DNA from: Leisingera methylohalidivorans DSM 14336
GTDB taxonomy: Bacteria > Pseudomonadota > Alphaproteobacteria > Rhodobacterales > Rhodobacteraceae
Length of the DNA: 64,000 bases
Direction of reading: 5' to 3'
Assembly (NCBI RefSeq): GCF_000511355.1
Contig: NC_023135.1
Coordinates: forward strand, 1,824,371 to 1,888,370
Shown: positions 1 through 8,930 of the stretch, piece after piece
How positions within the stretch are numbered: position 1 is the stretch's first letter
Layout: the number at the start of each line of letters is the position of its first letter
The notes under the pieces: model-generated
Seen by the model: only the letters and a program-made list of their open reading frames with translations
What the model was told of the DNA's origin: nothing
The model's database searches: none
Translations under genes and position numbers: made by a program

Positions 1-506
1 AGCTGGTCGCGCAGCTGGCTGCGCATTGCGGCGGAGCCGATGGGCAGCTCGATCAGCAGGCTGCCGCCGGTCTTATGCCATTGCACCGACACCGCTGTCA
101 GCCGCGCCCCGCCCAGGGTGTCATAGCTCCGGCGCAAGACGGTGCGGGGACGGCCCCGGCTGCCGGTCTGCAGCACCCGCAGCTCGCAGCGCACCGGGTC
201 AAAGCACGCCTCGGACCGGTTGCCGGGATCATGCGCCGTCATCAGCACCAGCCCGGTCAGAAGAAACACCACCGAGATGCCGAACCGGATCAGGTTCACT
301 TCTGGATCAGCGCCGGCAACCGGAACCAGCCACAGCCCGGTGGAGCTGAGGATCATTGCCGCCCCCAGCATCCGCAGAAGGGCCAAACGCAGCGTCCAGT
401 TTGCTTCCCGCCGCAGGCGCAGCGGCACCGCGCGTGCCACGGCATCAAGGGCATCGGCCACCGGGGCGCGGGTCACCTGCGGCGGGGTTTGATATGTCAC
501 TGCCAT
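1..506 (-). CDS. Hypothetical membrane protein, 3' part cut by window edge
   Basis: An open frame starts at an ATG at 504-506 and runs leftward without a stop to the window edge, giving 168 residues. It begins MAVTYQTPPQVTRAPVADAL. Two hydrophobic stretches are visible at about residues 38-58 (LRMLGAAMILSSTGLWLVPV) and 67-85 (IRFGISVVFLLTGLVLMTA), separated by a short acidic loop. The rest looks soluble, with a beta-rich pattern. I do not recognise the family. Two membrane segments followed by a cytoplasmic-type domain would fit an inner-membrane protein. A 15-bp tandem repeat lies just upstream of the start. Codon choice is high-GC like the neighbours. Confidence 0.6.
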   Translation of the reverse strand, partial: MAVTYQTPPQVTRAPVADALDAVARAVPLRLRREANWTLRLALLRMLGAAMILSSTGLWLVPVAGADPEVNLIRFGISVVFLLTGLVLMTAHDPGNRSEACFDPVRCELRVLQTGSRGRPRTVLRRSYDTLGGARLTAVSVQWHKTGGSLLIELPIGSAAMRSQLRDQ

Positions 507-514
507 AAGACTGC

Positions 515-558
515 CCTTTCTAAAGCTGGCCTTTCTGAAGCTGGCCTTTCTGAACCGG
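515..558. repeat. Three tandem copies of a 15-bp unit
   Basis: The unit CCTTTCTGAAGCTGG occurs at 515-529 (one mismatch), 530-544 (exact) and 545-558 (last copy diverges at its end). It lies just upstream of the leftward gene starting at 506, so it falls in that gene's 5' leader or promoter. It may be a slippage product. Confidence 0.8.
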
Positions 559-703
559 CCCGTTCCGGACGATCCGGCGCTGCGGCTGTTCGCCGCGTTC
601 AGGCTTCGTTAAGAGGCAAGGACCTGTTTCGGGGCCTCAATGCGGCGGCCTTGCGGAACTGCGGCGGCCGCGGCGGGCGGAGGCGTGGAACCGCCCTTTT
701 GCC

Positions 704-731
704 TTGCTCTTTCGGCCGCAGCCTGTATAGG
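704..731 (+). promoter_or_regulatory. Possible sigma-70 promoter for the rpsF operon
   Basis: TTGCTC at 704-709 and TATAGG at 726-731 are separated by 16 bases, about 110 bases before the rpsF start. The match is moderate. The rest of 507-839 holds no supported gene; the frames seen there are shadows. Confidence 0.3.
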
Positions 732-839
732 AGGCCCTGCTTCCGCGACATTTTCGATCCGCGCAGCCTCTCGTGACCGGGCAGCGGAAGCTTTGATGCC
801 CGTTCTATGAAATGCGCCTAGACACAAACAGGAGTTCGC

Positions 840-1193
840 ATGCCACTCTATGAGCATGTCATGATTGCGCGTCAGGACCTGTCCAACTCGCAAGCTGAAG
901 GCCTCATCGAACATTTCGGTGCTGTTCTGTCCGACAACGGCGGCAAGCTGGTCGAGCAGGAGTACTGGGGCGTCAAGACGATGGCCTACAAGATCAACAA
1001 GAACCGCAAGGGGCACTACTCCTTCCTGAAGACGGACGCCCCTGCCGGCGCCATCCAGGAAATGGAACGCCTGATGCGTCTGCATGACGACGTGATGCGC
1101 GTCCTGACCATCAAGGTCGACGAGCATGGCGAGGGCCCTTCGGTCCAGATGCAGAAGCGCGACGAACGCGACACCCGTCGCGAACGCCGCTGA
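840..1193 (+). CDS. rpsF: 30S ribosomal protein S6
   Basis: This 117-residue protein is the small-subunit protein S6, which pairs with S18 on the platform of the 30S subunit. It opens MPLYEHVMIARQDLSNSQ and carries the family's central stretch YWGVKTMAYKINKNRKGHY. The C-terminal tail is basic and charged (QKRDERDTRRERR), as is usual in Rhodobacteraceae. The ATG is preceded by CAGGAG about seven bases upstream. It leads the three-gene operon rpsF-rpsR-rplI, with 28 bases to rpsR. The identification is secure from sequence and synteny. Confidence 0.98.
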   Translation: MPLYEHVMIARQDLSNSQAEGLIEHFGAVLSDNGGKLVEQEYWGVKTMAYKINKNRKGHYSFLKTDAPAGAIQEMERLMRLHDDVMRVLTIKVDEHGEGPSVQMQKRDERDTRRERR

Positions 1194-1221
1194 TCCTAGC
1201 TTGAGAAAAGGACGCTAAATC

Positions 1222-1449
1222 ATGGCAGCCAAACCGTTTTTCCGCCGCCGCAAGGTTTGCCCGTTCTCGGGCGACAACGCGCCGAAGATCGACTACAAAG
1301 ACACCCGTCTGCTGCAGCGCTACATTTCTGAGCGCGGCAAGATCGTGCCTTCGCGCATCACCGCCGTTTCGGCCAAGAAGCAGCGTGAGCTGGCCCGTGC
1401 GATCAAGCGCGCCCGCTTCCTCGCCCTGCTGCCCTACGCCGTGAAGTAA
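1222..1449 (+). CDS. rpsR: 30S ribosomal protein S18
   Basis: A 75-residue basic protein, S18 of the small subunit and the partner of S6. The family signature is visible: a [15 protein letters not shown] segment, then [42 protein letters not shown] in two blocks typical of S18. The start follows a GAAAAGGACG Shine-Dalgarno region. It sits between rpsF and rplI in the same operon, with 12 bases to the next start. Confidence 0.98.
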   Translation: MAAKPFFRRRKVCPFSGDNAPKIDYKDTRLLQRYISERGKIVPSRITAVSAKKQRELARAIKRARFLALLPYAVK

Positions 1450-1461
1450 GGAGATAAGCAC

Positions 1462-2076
1462 ATGCAAGTTATCCTTCTTGAACGCGTTGCAAAGCTGGGC
1501 CAGATGGGCGACGTCGTTGACGTGAAGCCCGGGTTCGCCCGCAACTTCCTGCTGCCGCAGGGCAAGGCGAAAACCGCTTCCGAAGCCAACATCGCATCTT
1601 TCGAGGACCAGAAAGCGCAGCTGGAAGCGCGCAACCTGGAAACCAAGAAAGAGGCCGAGGCTCTGGCAGCAAAGCTGGACGGCCAGCAGTTCATCGTGAT
1701 TCGCTCCGCATCGGACGCGGGCGCGCTGTACGGCTCGGTCACCCCGCGCGACGCAGCCGATGCTGCAACCGCGGACGGTTTCTCCGTTGACAAGAAACAG
1801 GTCGCCCTGATCGCTCCGATCAAATACCTCGGCCTGCACACTGTCTCCGTGAAACTGCACCCGGAAGTCGAAGCCGTTATCAACCTGAACGTTGCCCGCT
1901 CGGCTGAAGAAGCTGAACTGCAGGCATCGGGTAAATCGATCCAGGAGCTGGCCGCCGAAGAGGAAGCCGCTGCTGAATTCGAGATCTCCGAACTGTTCGA
2001 CGATATCGGTTCCGCTGCGTCTGACGACGAAGACGGCGCGCCGGTTGCTGACGCCGCCGGCGAAGAAACCAACTGA
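1462..2076 (+). CDS. rplI: 50S ribosomal protein L9, with acidic C-terminal extension
   Basis: L9 of the large subunit, 204 residues. The N-terminal domain is canonical ([17 protein letters not shown], then [13 protein letters not shown]), followed by the long connecting helix and the C-terminal domain with [13 protein letters not shown]. The classical protein is about 150 residues; here a strongly acidic tail from about residue 157 ([17 protein letters not shown] and onward) is added. Such tails are common in alphaproteobacterial L9. The start has AAGGAG eight bases upstream. It is the last gene of the rpsF operon, and a strong terminator follows at once. Confidence 0.98.
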   Translation: MQVILLERVAKLGQMGDVVDVKPGFARNFLLPQGKAKTASEANIASFEDQKAQLEARNLETKKEAEALAAKLDGQQFIVIRSASDAGALYGSVTPRDAADAATADGFSVDKKQVALIAPIKYLGLHTVSVKLHPEVEAVINLNVARSAEEAELQASGKSIQELAAEEEAAAEFEISELFDDIGSAASDDEDGAPVADAAGEETN

Positions 2077-2100
2077 TCCAGCCGGATCAGGGAAACCCGG

Positions 2101-2136
2101 AAAAGGCCGCTCGATTGAGCGGCCTTTTTCTTTTTT
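2101..2136 (+). terminator. Rho-independent terminator of the rpsF-rpsR-rplI operon
   Basis: A 12-bp perfect stem (AAAAGGCCGCTC at 2101-2112 pairing with 2117-2128) with a GATT loop is followed by a T-rich run to 2136. It starts 24 bases after the rplI stop. Confidence 0.93.
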
Positions 2137-2255
2137 GCCTGAAAAGTTTGAAAAGGTGATCTAAGTTGTAGGCACATACACCTGCCCCATAAACCTCCCG
2201 TTTGCCCTCCTTTGGCAGAATGGTTCCGGGAGAAGGACCAAAATGGGGACGTGAT

Positions 2256-2495
2256 ATGGACAATGCATTGGAGCAGGAAGAGCTGGCCTTGCGGCGCCGG
2301 CTGTTGTTCCGGCTGCTGCGCGGGCACAGATTCGACACGCCCGCCTTCAAAACCGAGGCGATTTCCGATCTGGTTCCGCAGGGGATGATCAAACCTGGAA
2401 ACGGGCTATTCGCGCCGGCGGGTTCTGCCGGGCGCAGCCCCTCGCAGGAGGAACCGCGGTCCTGCGCGACATATGCCGGACAGCCTCTGGGCTGA
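2256..2495 (+). CDS. Small hypothetical protein
   Basis: A 79-residue frame beginning MDNALEQEELALRRRLLFRL. The first half looks like a basic amphipathic helix; the second half is proline- and serine-rich. I chose the ATG at 2256 because a G-rich stretch (GGGGACG) lies just before it; a TTG at 2202 in the same frame would add 18 residues with no obvious ribosome site. No family is recognised. It stands alone behind the L9 terminator, so it would need its own promoter. Codon third positions are GC-rich, which supports coding, but this could be a chance frame. Confidence 0.42.
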   Translation: MDNALEQEELALRRRLLFRLLRGHRFDTPAFKTEAISDLVPQGMIKPGNGLFAPAGSAGRSPSQEEPRSCATYAGQPLG

Positions 2496-3138
2496 AAGTC
2501 CGGAAACCGGCAGACTGTTTCAAGGGCTGCAAACTGCGCGCCTTTCGACAGGCCGGTTGTAACGCGCTGCGGCGCGGAGCTGGCCCTAAGCCGCCAGGAA
2601 CCACCGTAGTACGGCAAAGCACCCGGGCAATTAAGGATCTGCTGCAGGCGCTGTCACCGGCCGGTTATCCGGAACGATCGAGGGTGCGGGCAGCCATAGC
2701 CCGATGGTCCTCAACTGCCTGCAGAACTGCGGCCGCCCGGTGATCTGCGGGTCCGGCACCCTGTGCGTTACCGGCGGGTGCAGGGGGGGCACATTGATAG
2801 TCCGGAGATTATAGGGACCGCGGAAAAGTTGGGAAACAGCCGCGGCCCCCTCTGCCCGATTTGGTCAGCAGCCCCGCAGGCGTAAGGGGCTAACTGCCCT
2901 GAGGATGGTTGCTGCCTCAATGGACATACCCAATATGTTGTAGGGAACCATATTTAACAAATGTCGAATGATTAAAGTTGGATCCAGTCGGATGCGGGCA
3001 GCGCGGGCCCGGTTGCGCGGCAGAAATCCAATGGGATTGGCGGTTCCCTGCCGGTGGCGGTGCGGCGGCAGCGCGGCGCCGTTGCAGCCCGCGGCGATGC
3101 GGGTAAGCTGCGGTCGAGCAACCACCTTCGGAGGCCGC
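2496..3138. other. Intergenic stretch with no supported gene
   Basis: About 640 bases between the small hypothetical protein and the lytic-transglycosylase lipoprotein. The frames present overlap each other and have no ribosome site or recognisable motif. The 2800-2960 part is relatively AT-rich and probably holds the promoter of the downstream gene. Confidence 0.5.
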
Positions 3139-3609
3139 ATGACGCGCCGTAACATTCTGATATCAATTTTGGCCGCCGCGGTGCTGACGGCTTGCGCAGG
3201 CACGGTATCGCCGCCCGAGGTGGCCCGGCAGGCGCCGCCGCTCTACCCCAATGAAACGCCCGAACTTCGGCAGAAGATCAATTATTGGGCCGATCATTAC
3301 GAGGTGCCGCGCAGCCTGGTGCACCGGCTGGCGGTGCGCGAAAGCACCCACCGGCCGCATGCGGTGAACCGGCCCTATTACGGGCTTCTGCAGATCCTCC
3401 CTGCCACCGCGCGCTCGATGGGTTTCCGGGGCAAGCCCAAGGAATTGCTGAATGCTGACACCAACCTGCAATACTCCGTCAAATATCTGCGCGGCGCCTG
3501 GCTGATCGCGGACGGCAGCCAGACCCAGGCCGTCAAACATTATTCCCGCGGCTATTACTACGAGGCCAAGCGCCGCGGCATGCTCAAGGAAACCGGCCTG
3601 CGGCCCTGA
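3139..3609 (+). CDS. Lytic transglycosylase SLT-domain lipoprotein
   Basis: A 156-residue predicted lipoprotein. The N-terminus MTRRNILISILAAAVLTACA is a lipoprotein signal peptide with the lipobox LTAC, so Cys19 would be the lipidated residue. Residues about 45-150 match a soluble lytic transglycosylase core: the catalytic-type glutamate in LVHRLAVRESTHRPHA, then YYGLLQILPATARSMGF, and NLQYSVKYL. Such enzymes cleave the MurNAc-GlcNAc bond of peptidoglycan. The start at 3139 is preceded by CGGAGG; longer frames starting upstream would bury the signal peptide. The protein is short for the family, essentially only the catalytic domain. No operon partner is apparent. Confidence 0.9.
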   Translation: MTRRNILISILAAAVLTACAGTVSPPEVARQAPPLYPNETPELRQKINYWADHYEVPRSLVHRLAVRESTHRPHAVNRPYYGLLQILPATARSMGFRGKPKELLNADTNLQYSVKYLRGAWLIADGSQTQAVKHYSRGYYYEAKRRGMLKETGLRP

Positions 3610-3768
3610 TTTCCGGGCGCTGCAGGCGGTCGCAGCGCCCGGCAGGGCGCTGCCCGGCCCAACGGGACGCGGTGCCTGCCGCAGACAGGCCTCAAGGACG
3701 GGCGGGAGCCTGCCGCCGTGAAACAGCCGGGGCTTTCGCAGAACTCTGGCGGACCGCCGTTCTCCTGA

Positions 3769-4029
3769 TATCATGCTGTCCCTGCTGCACCTCCCGCAGC
3801 GGGATGGCTGCCACCGGAACCCAGCCAGGAACAGGCGATTGCCTGTCCCGCCGGGCATCTGGTGATTTGCGGCGTCTATGCCGGACGGACGCGGAGCGTG
3901 AAACCGGTGCGGCGCCCTGGCCGCGCCTTGCAGGATGTGGTCCGCTTCTCTGTCTATCCGGTCAGCCAAGAGGCGCTGGTTCCGGCGCTGCGCTGTTTCA
4001 TCCGGCCAAGGCCTGCCTGTTCGGGTTGA
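3769..4029 (+). other. Open frame without a start codon, possible gene remnant
   Basis: Between a TGA at 3766-3768 and a TGA at 4027-4029 one frame stays open for 86 codons. It has strongly GC-biased third positions and a protein-like composition, including CPAGHLVICGVYAGRTRSV and LQDVVRFSVYPVSQEALVPA. No ATG, GTG or TTG with a ribosome site opens it. In the next frame just upstream a hydrophobic run TAVLLISCCPCC looks like a lipoprotein signal, so a single frameshift could join the two. I do not recognise the product. The remainder of 3610-4110 holds nothing else that I can support. Confidence 0.35.
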
Positions 4030-4112
4030 ACCTGTTCTTCTGGATCCGGCTGGCCGTCTATCCGTTCTTTTATGGCCGCTGGAACGGAGTGTGCTCTAGC
4101 GCCGGGCCGAAC

Positions 4113-4142
4113 AAAAAAGGCCGCCCCAAGGGCGGCCTTTTT
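4113..4142 (-). terminator. Strong terminator downstream of tig
   Basis: A 13-bp stem (4114-4126 with 4130-4142) with a three-base loop, flanked by A and T runs on both sides, lies 23 bases after the tig stop. Its symmetry would let it act in both directions. Confidence 0.92.
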
Positions 4143-4164
4143 GTAACGTTAAGAGCAGAGAGGA

Positions 4165-5496
4165 TTATTCCTCGTCCAGCGCCTCGACAGCTTTCTGCAG
4201 ATCGTCCTTGGAGATTTCTTTCTCCGTGACTTTCGCCTGTTCGATGATGTGGTCGACAACCTTGTCCTCGAACAGCGGCGCGCGCAGCTGCTGCTGCATC
4301 TGGGCGTTCTGCTGGATGAACTCAAAGAACTGACGTTCCTGGCCCGGATACTGACGCGCCTGCGCCATGATCGCCTGGGTCATCTCGGCGTCGGTCACTT
4401 CGACTTCGGCTTTCTGGCCCAGCTCGGCCAGCAGCAGGCCCAGGCGCACCCGGCGCTCGGCCAGGGCGTTGTGCTCGTCGGTGGTTTCGATCTCGGGGTG
4501 ATCGTGGCCTTCGACTTCCGGGTTTTCCTCGTGCCACAGCTGATGTGCGATCTGCTTTGCTTCCGCTTCGACCAGCGACGGCGGCAGATCGAAAGAAACC
4601 AGAGTGTCCAGCTTGTCCAGCAGCGCACGCTTCATCACTGCGCGGGCAGCACCGGCGTATTCGGCTTCCAGACGCTCGGTGATCTGGGCTTTCAGCGCGT
4701 CCAGGTCGTCCGCACCGAATTTGGTGGCCAGCTCGTCGTTGATCTCGGCCGCTTTCGGGGCTTTCACCTCTTTCACGGTGCAGGAGAACACGGCTTCCTT
4801 ACCGGCCAGGTGCTCGGCGCCGTATTCTTCCGGGAAGGACACGGTCACGTCTTTTTCTTCACCGGCTTTGGCGCCGATCAGCTGCTCTTCAAAGCCGGGG
4901 ATGAAGGAGTTGGAGCCGAGGGTCAGAGGGTAGTCGTCGCCTGCGCCGCCTTCAAAGGCTTCGCCGTCGATCCGGCCGACAAAGTCGATCACAACCTGGT
5001 CGCCGTCTTCCGCAGCCGCACCGTCTTCGCGGGCTTCGAATTCCTTGGCGGTGTCGGCCAGGTTGGTCAGCGCTTCGGTGACGGCTTCTTCTTCAGCCTT
5101 CACAACCAGCTTTTCCAGCTCAACGCCGGAGAAGTCGACTTCGGGGATTTCCGGCAGTGCCTCATAGGACATCTCGACGTTAACGTCGTCGCCTTCTTTC
5201 CATTCGTCGTTGGTCATCTTCACGTCGGGCTGCAGCGCCGGGCGGTCGCCGCTGTCCTCGAAGTGCTTGTTCATGGCGCCGTCGACGGCTTCCTGCATGG
5301 CTTCGCCGATCAGGCGCTGGCCGAACTGCTTTTTCAGCAGTGCCATCGGCACCTTGCCCTTGCGGAAACCTTTCATTTCGACTTCCGGCTGCGCTTCGAC
5401 GAGCTTTTCGTTGACCTTCTCGTCCAGCTCGGCAGCCGTGACGGTGATGGCGTAGCCGCGTTTCAGACCTTCGTTCAGCGTCTCGGTGACCTGCAT
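4165..5496 (-). CDS. tig: Trigger factor
   Basis: Ribosome-bound chaperone and prolyl isomerase, 443 residues, the normal length for the family. It begins [19 protein letters not shown] and contains the ribosome-binding signature region [18 protein letters not shown] near residues 44-61 and an FKBP-like domain around residues 155-245 ([20 protein letters not shown]). The C-terminal chaperone arms follow. I placed the start at 5496 because the in-frame extension upstream shows no family similarity. It is monocistronic, ending in a strong terminator. It acts in the cytosol at the peptide exit tunnel near L23. Confidence 0.97.
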   Translation of the reverse strand: MQVTETLNEGLKRGYAITVTAAELDEKVNEKLVEAQPEVEMKGFRKGKVPMALLKKQFGQRLIGEAMQEAVDGAMNKHFEDSGDRPALQPDVKMTNDEWKEGDDVNVEMSYEALPEIPEVDFSGVELEKLVVKAEEEAVTEALTNLADTAKEFEAREDGAAAEDGDQVVIDFVGRIDGEAFEGGAGDDYPLTLGSNSFIPGFEEQLIGAKAGEEKDVTVSFPEEYGAEHLAGKEAVFSCTVKEVKAPKAAEINDELATKFGADDLDALKAQITERLEAEYAGAARAVMKRALLDKLDTLVSFDLPPSLVEAEAKQIAHQLWHEENPEVEGHDHPEIETTDEHNALAERRVRLGLLLAELGQKAEVEVTDAEMTQAIMAQARQYPGQERQFFEFIQQNAQMQQQLRAPLFEDKVVDHIIEQAKVTEKEISKDDLQKAVEALDEE

Positions 5497-5634
5497 CCTA
5501 TACCCCATAGAGATTCGGGGCGCGTGCGCGCAGGCGCCCCCAGACAATTTGCGGTCTTCTATTTCCCCCGGCGCCCCGGCGCAAGAGGCATTGCCGGTTT
5601 CGCACGCAATCGCGCGGATTTCCGGCCCGCGCAA

Positions 5635-5664
5635 AGAAAAACACGCCCGCAATGGGGCGTGTTT
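5635..5664 (-). terminator. Terminator downstream of the first porin gene
   Basis: The stem AAACACGCCC (5639-5648) pairs with 5655-5664 across a six-base loop; on the minus strand it ends in a T run with TTTTTC. It lies 27 bases beyond the porin stop. Confidence 0.88.
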
Positions 5665-5690
5665 CCGTTCTGAAACCGAGAGAGGGAGGG

Positions 5691-6809
5691 TCAGAACTTC
5701 CAGCGTGCGCCGGCCAGGATCACATTGGCATCCTGATAGGTTGCAGCGCTGGTATCAGCATAGGAATAGTCGCGGTAAGCCAGATAGGTTTCGACGTTCA
5801 GCGCGTCGATCTTCTGGACCGCGGCCACCCCCCAGGACTCGGCGCTGTCACCTGCGGTGACCATGTCCGAGCCGTCGTAGTAGTCGACCGAGAACGCAGT
5901 GGAGCCGGCCGCGATCAGATCCGCCTTATAACCCAGCTTGGCATAGGCATAGGTGCCCGCGATGTCGCGCTCGCCCGCGGCCAGGTTCAGCGACAGGCCG
6001 GTCGCCTTGTGCAGCACCGCAAAGGAGCCGGAGATGTCACGCTGGTCGGCCTTGCCGGTTTCTTCGGTCCAGGAGGCGCCGATGCCGCTGTCGAGCGCAA
6101 ATCCGGCAGCGTCTTCATTGGCCCAACGCACGGCAATGTCATAGCTTTCCCGGTCGTTTGCATCCTTCAAGACGTCAGTGCCGTAAGAGGTCGACAGGGT
6201 AAAGCCCGCGAGCTCCGGCGTGTCATAGCGGACCCGGCCCAGGCGGCCGCCGTCCAGATCGGAGAAGGCATCGCCGATATCAACACCGCTGAGTGCGCCC
6301 GCGCTGGTGCGGAACGCGTAGCCGCCGGCGGAATCCGCAACGGCGTTGGACGCGCCGAGGCCGGTGCCCGAGAAGTCGGCGCCGGTGATGCCATCAGTTG
6401 CCATCGAGCCCTGGCCTGCCGAGAAGCGGCCGTAACGGGCGGTGTCGAACTGGAAATCAACATGCCGGATGTTGGTGCGGTCCCAGCTGACGTTGTCGCC
6501 GGTGGACAGCTGGTTCACGCCGTCCGAGCTGCGGAATCCGAAGGCGGTTTCGAAGTTGAAGCGCAGGGTGTTCTCGCCATAGGCCTGCTCCAGCCAGAAG
6601 CCGATCCGCGAGTTCGACGCGGCGTTGTCGGTCAGGCGGTTGAAGTCTTCCTGCCCGTCGTCAAAAGATTGGAACGACGGGTTGAACTGCCCGTACCAGC
6701 GGAAGCTGCCGCCGGTGTCATTGGTGTAAGCCGGCCCCGCAAATGCCGGGGCTGCCAGCGCTGCTGCCAAAGTGGCCGCACCTGCGCACGCTGCAATTTT
6801 TGTGCTCAT
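5691..6809 (-). CDS. Outer-membrane porin
   Basis: A 372-residue general porin of the Rhodobacter type. The start at 6809 gives the signal peptide [24 protein letters not shown], cut before [10 protein letters not shown]. The mature protein has the alternating hydrophobic pattern of a 16-strand barrel, with blocks such as [18 protein letters not shown] near the N-terminus and [15 protein letters not shown] in the middle. It ends ARWKF, the terminal phenylalanine being the recognition signal for the BAM assembly machine. A GAGG motif lies five bases before the ATG. A paralogue follows upstream on the same strand, whose C-terminus is altered. A terminator follows. Confidence 0.94.
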   Translation of the reverse strand: MSTKIAACAGAATLAAALAAPAFAGPAYTNDTGGSFRWYGQFNPSFQSFDDGQEDFNRLTDNAASNSRIGFWLEQAYGENTLRFNFETAFGFRSSDGVNQLSTGDNVSWDRTNIRHVDFQFDTARYGRFSAGQGSMATDGITGADFSGTGLGASNAVADSAGGYAFRTSAGALSGVDIGDAFSDLDGGRLGRVRYDTPELAGFTLSTSYGTDVLKDANDRESYDIAVRWANEDAAGFALDSGIGASWTEETGKADQRDISGSFAVLHKATGLSLNLAAGERDIAGTYAYAKLGYKADLIAAGSTAFSVDYYDGSDMVTAGDSAESWGVAAVQKIDALNVETYLAYRDYSYADTSAATYQDANVILAGARWKF

Positions 6810-7151
6810 AATCCTCGAGTCTCCTGTTCCGTCTGCAGCACGCCTCTCCATCCCTGAGACCGCTGCCTGAACCAGGGGCTATCACGGGTTTTTTCGGCTA
6901 TTCAGGGTTGAAAACTCAAGCTCAGACCAGGGAAAAAGAATAGGCGGATTTCCGCCTGATCACATTGAGGGGTTGCAAGAAGCCGCTTACGGACAATGTG
7001 TTAGGTGAAAAAGATCACATTCAGCCGCGCGCCGGACTCAGAGGGGCCATGCAATTTCCGCAACCCTGCGCATACGCTCAGCAGTACAGTCATTTTTGCA
7101 CAGGCCGACGCGGCCGACACCGGCAGAAACGCCGCGGTCAACTGCGGTGTT
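6810..7151. other. Inter-porin region, probable porin promoter
   Basis: 342 bases between the two porin genes with no credible gene. The part nearest the first porin carries A/T-rich runs and a near-palindrome around 6935-6965 (GGCGGATTTCCGCC), which could be a regulator site or a terminator of the second porin gene. No clear promoter boxes could be fixed. Confidence 0.4.
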
Positions 7152-8291
7152 TCAATGCGCAGCGCCGCGCAGGGTCAGAATTTCCAGCGCGCCCAGAACC
7201 CAGGTGGTCAGATCCTGATAGGTCGCTGCCGCGTCCTCATATTCATACACCTGATAGGTGAGGTAGATATCGGTATTAAGGTTCTCGACCTTCTGGACCG
7301 CCCCGCCCCCCCAGCCCTTGGCGCTGGACCCGGTGACATTGAAATCTTCGCCGTCATGGTAATGCACGCCGACACCGGTTTTGCCCCAGTTGAACCACTG
7401 GTTTTCACAGCCGGTCTTGGCGTAGTAATAGCTTGGGTCGCTGGCGCCCGCTGCGTCATTCTCCCGGGTGCCGCCCGCAACTGTGAAGCTGAGGCCATTG
7501 ACCAGAAGCACCGAGGCCGCGCCCAGCACATCCGACCGTTCAGCCCCGGCATTGTCGCGCACCTGATACGCCAATGAGGCGCTGAAGGCGGCTGAGCCGT
7601 AATCCTGCCCGTACAACAGGCCAATGTCATAATAATCCGCATCATCCGCTGAAGAGAGAACATTCTTCCCCCAGGCAACCCCGGCAGAGAAGCCGTTGAA
7701 GTCCGGTGTGTCATAGCCGATCCGGCCCCGGCGGGACCCATCGAGATTGTCATAAGCGCTGGCCGCGGCCGGCCCGCTCAGCGCTCCGGCTGTATCCCGG
7801 ATCATAAACCCGGCATTGGCATCAGCGGTATAAGAGTACAGCGCAGTGCCGGCATAAGACAGGTCCGTCTCAGCCGCCCCGTCGGCGACCATGCTGCCCT
7901 GCCCTGCGGAAAACCTGCCCCAGATCCCTTCCAGCCAGAAATCCACGTGGCGCAGGCCGGCCCGGGTCCAGCCGCTGCAGTTCGATCCGAACTGGTTGAC
8001 TTCCGTTGAATTCGGAAAGCCCAGCCCGGTTTCGAACCGGACCCCGAAGGTATTGCTGCCGAACGGCTGCATCAGCCGCAACCCGATCCTGGAGCGGGAC
8101 AGATCATTGTCCAGCACATTTGTTTCGGTCTGCCGGCCGTCGTCGACAGAAATGATGGCCGGGTTCAAATGACCGTAAATCTCGACGGAGCCGCCGGAAT
8201 TGTTGGAGTATTTCAGTTCCGCTGAAACCGGCTGCCCCGGGACGTACAGCCCGGCCGCAGCCGCTGCTGAAATTGAAAGAAGACGTCTCAC
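7152..8291 (-). CDS. Outer-membrane porin paralogue with frameshifted C-terminus
   Basis: A 379-residue porin clearly related to the one at 5691-6809 (shared [35 protein letters not shown] and TYQD). I place the start at the GTG at 8291, because AAAGGAGG lies six bases before it and the product MRRLLSISAAAAAGLYVPG is a good signal peptide. An ATG six codons further up has no such site. The C-terminus reads GALEILTLRGAAH instead of GARWKF: two bases are missing near 7186-7191 compared with the paralogue, and the old stop codon at 7175-7177 is still present in the other frame. The barrel's BAM signal is therefore lost. This is either a real mutation or a sequence error. Confidence 0.88.
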   Translation of the reverse strand: MRRLLSISAAAAAGLYVPGQPVSAELKYSNNSGGSVEIYGHLNPAIISVDDGRQTETNVLDNDLSRSRIGLRLMQPFGSNTFGVRFETGLGFPNSTEVNQFGSNCSGWTRAGLRHVDFWLEGIWGRFSAGQGSMVADGAAETDLSYAGTALYSYTADANAGFMIRDTAGALSGPAAASAYDNLDGSRRGRIGYDTPDFNGFSAGVAWGKNVLSSADDADYYDIGLLYGQDYGSAAFSASLAYQVRDNAGAERSDVLGAASVLLVNGLSFTVAGGTRENDAAGASDPSYYYAKTGCENQWFNWGKTGVGVHYHDGEDFNVTGSSAKGWGGGAVQKVENLNTDIYLTYQVYEYEDAAATYQDLTTWVLGALEILTLRGAAH

Positions 8292-8481
8292 GACTATCCT
8301 CCTTTGCATCTGACAACTGGTGAACACACACAGCAGCCGTTGCCCGCGGCCTGCCCGGAGCAAGTATATAACATTCCCTTCCGAACCGGGGGAAATCCCT
8401 GACGGGAAGCGCAATAGGACCGCAGTCAGGTTCTCCCGCCTATAAGCGGAAGCACTCGCGTTTGATCGCTGAAGATGTGAA

Positions 8482-8535
8482 TGGTGCGGATGAAGGGACT
8501 TGCCCCCCCACGCCTTGCGGCGCCAGAATCCAAAA
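8482..8535 (-). other. Decayed 3' end of a tRNA-Leu, possible att site
   Basis: Read on the minus strand, this stretch gives the variable arm and acceptor end of a leucine tRNA: GCCGCAAGGCGTGGG, then CAAGTCCC and TTCATCCGCACCA with an encoded CCA. The T-loop is damaged (GG where TT is expected), and no 5' half precedes it. tRNA 3' ends are the usual integration sites of phages and islands, so it marks one edge of an old insertion. The surrounding 8310-8650 holds no supported gene. Confidence 0.6.
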
Positions 8536-8651
8536 CCAACGAACAATCAATGATTTCATGGCGCTTAGCCAGGAAATTTCAAAGGACATTGCCAGAACGA
8601 AACGTGAAAGCGCAAAGCGGAACAAACGGTGTACAAACATCAGCTGATAAA

Positions 8652-8897
8652 ATGCGCGCCGAAGACTGCCCTCTGCCAACGGTCGAAGTCTTCTGCAGCT
8701 ATTGCAGCCGCTGCGGGCGCTATAAGAAGGAAAGGTTTGTGAAGATAGCCGGCGGCGGGACGGACCTGCCGCAGGCACTTGGCGTTATCGTTGCAGACTG
8801 CCAGGAGGAACGGGTGACACCCGGCAACATGCGCGGCAACAGCAGGCCCCGCTATGCCCAGAACTGGTGGGCTGCAGCCAGCAAGGCGCTCAGGTAA
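8652..8897 (+). CDS. Small zinc-ribbon-like hypothetical protein
   Basis: An 81-residue frame starting MRAEDCPLPTVEVFCSYCSR. The cluster CSYCSRCGRY, with a further cysteine (DCQEER) downstream, suggests a zinc-binding knuckle. The next part, RFVKIAGGGTDLPQALGVIVADC, resembles small proteins common near integrases and prophages in roseobacters. The frame is open further upstream through the tRNA-Leu relic, so I chose the first ATG after it. No clear ribosome site is present. Function unknown. Confidence 0.6.
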   Translation: MRAEDCPLPTVEVFCSYCSRCGRYKKERFVKIAGGGTDLPQALGVIVADCQEERVTPGNMRGNSRPRYAQNWWAAASKALR

Positions 8898-8930
8898 CTC
8901 CGCCCCCTCCTTCTTCGGATCGCTTGCTCT

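Noticed and set aside
609..1127. 172-codon minus-strand frame over rpsF
   Set aside because: Lies opposite the secure rpsF gene; no ribosome site or family pattern.
2968..3609. Longer form of the transglycosylase gene starting at 2968
   Set aside because: Would put 57 arginine-rich residues before a good lipoprotein signal; the ATG at 3139 has a ribosome site and a lipobox at the right distance.
4113..4142. Repeat-like GC hairpin considered as a possible mobile-element end
   Set aside because: Position and A/T flanks fit an intrinsic terminator; no partner copy nearby.
3672..4229. 185-codon plus-strand frame between the transglycosylase and tig
   Set aside because: Runs through a terminator and into the tig coding region; another frame in the same stretch has better coding character.
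4249..5673. 474-codon open frame antisense to tig
   Set aside because: Shadow of the trigger factor gene; repetitive G/H/F/D composition, no ribosome site.
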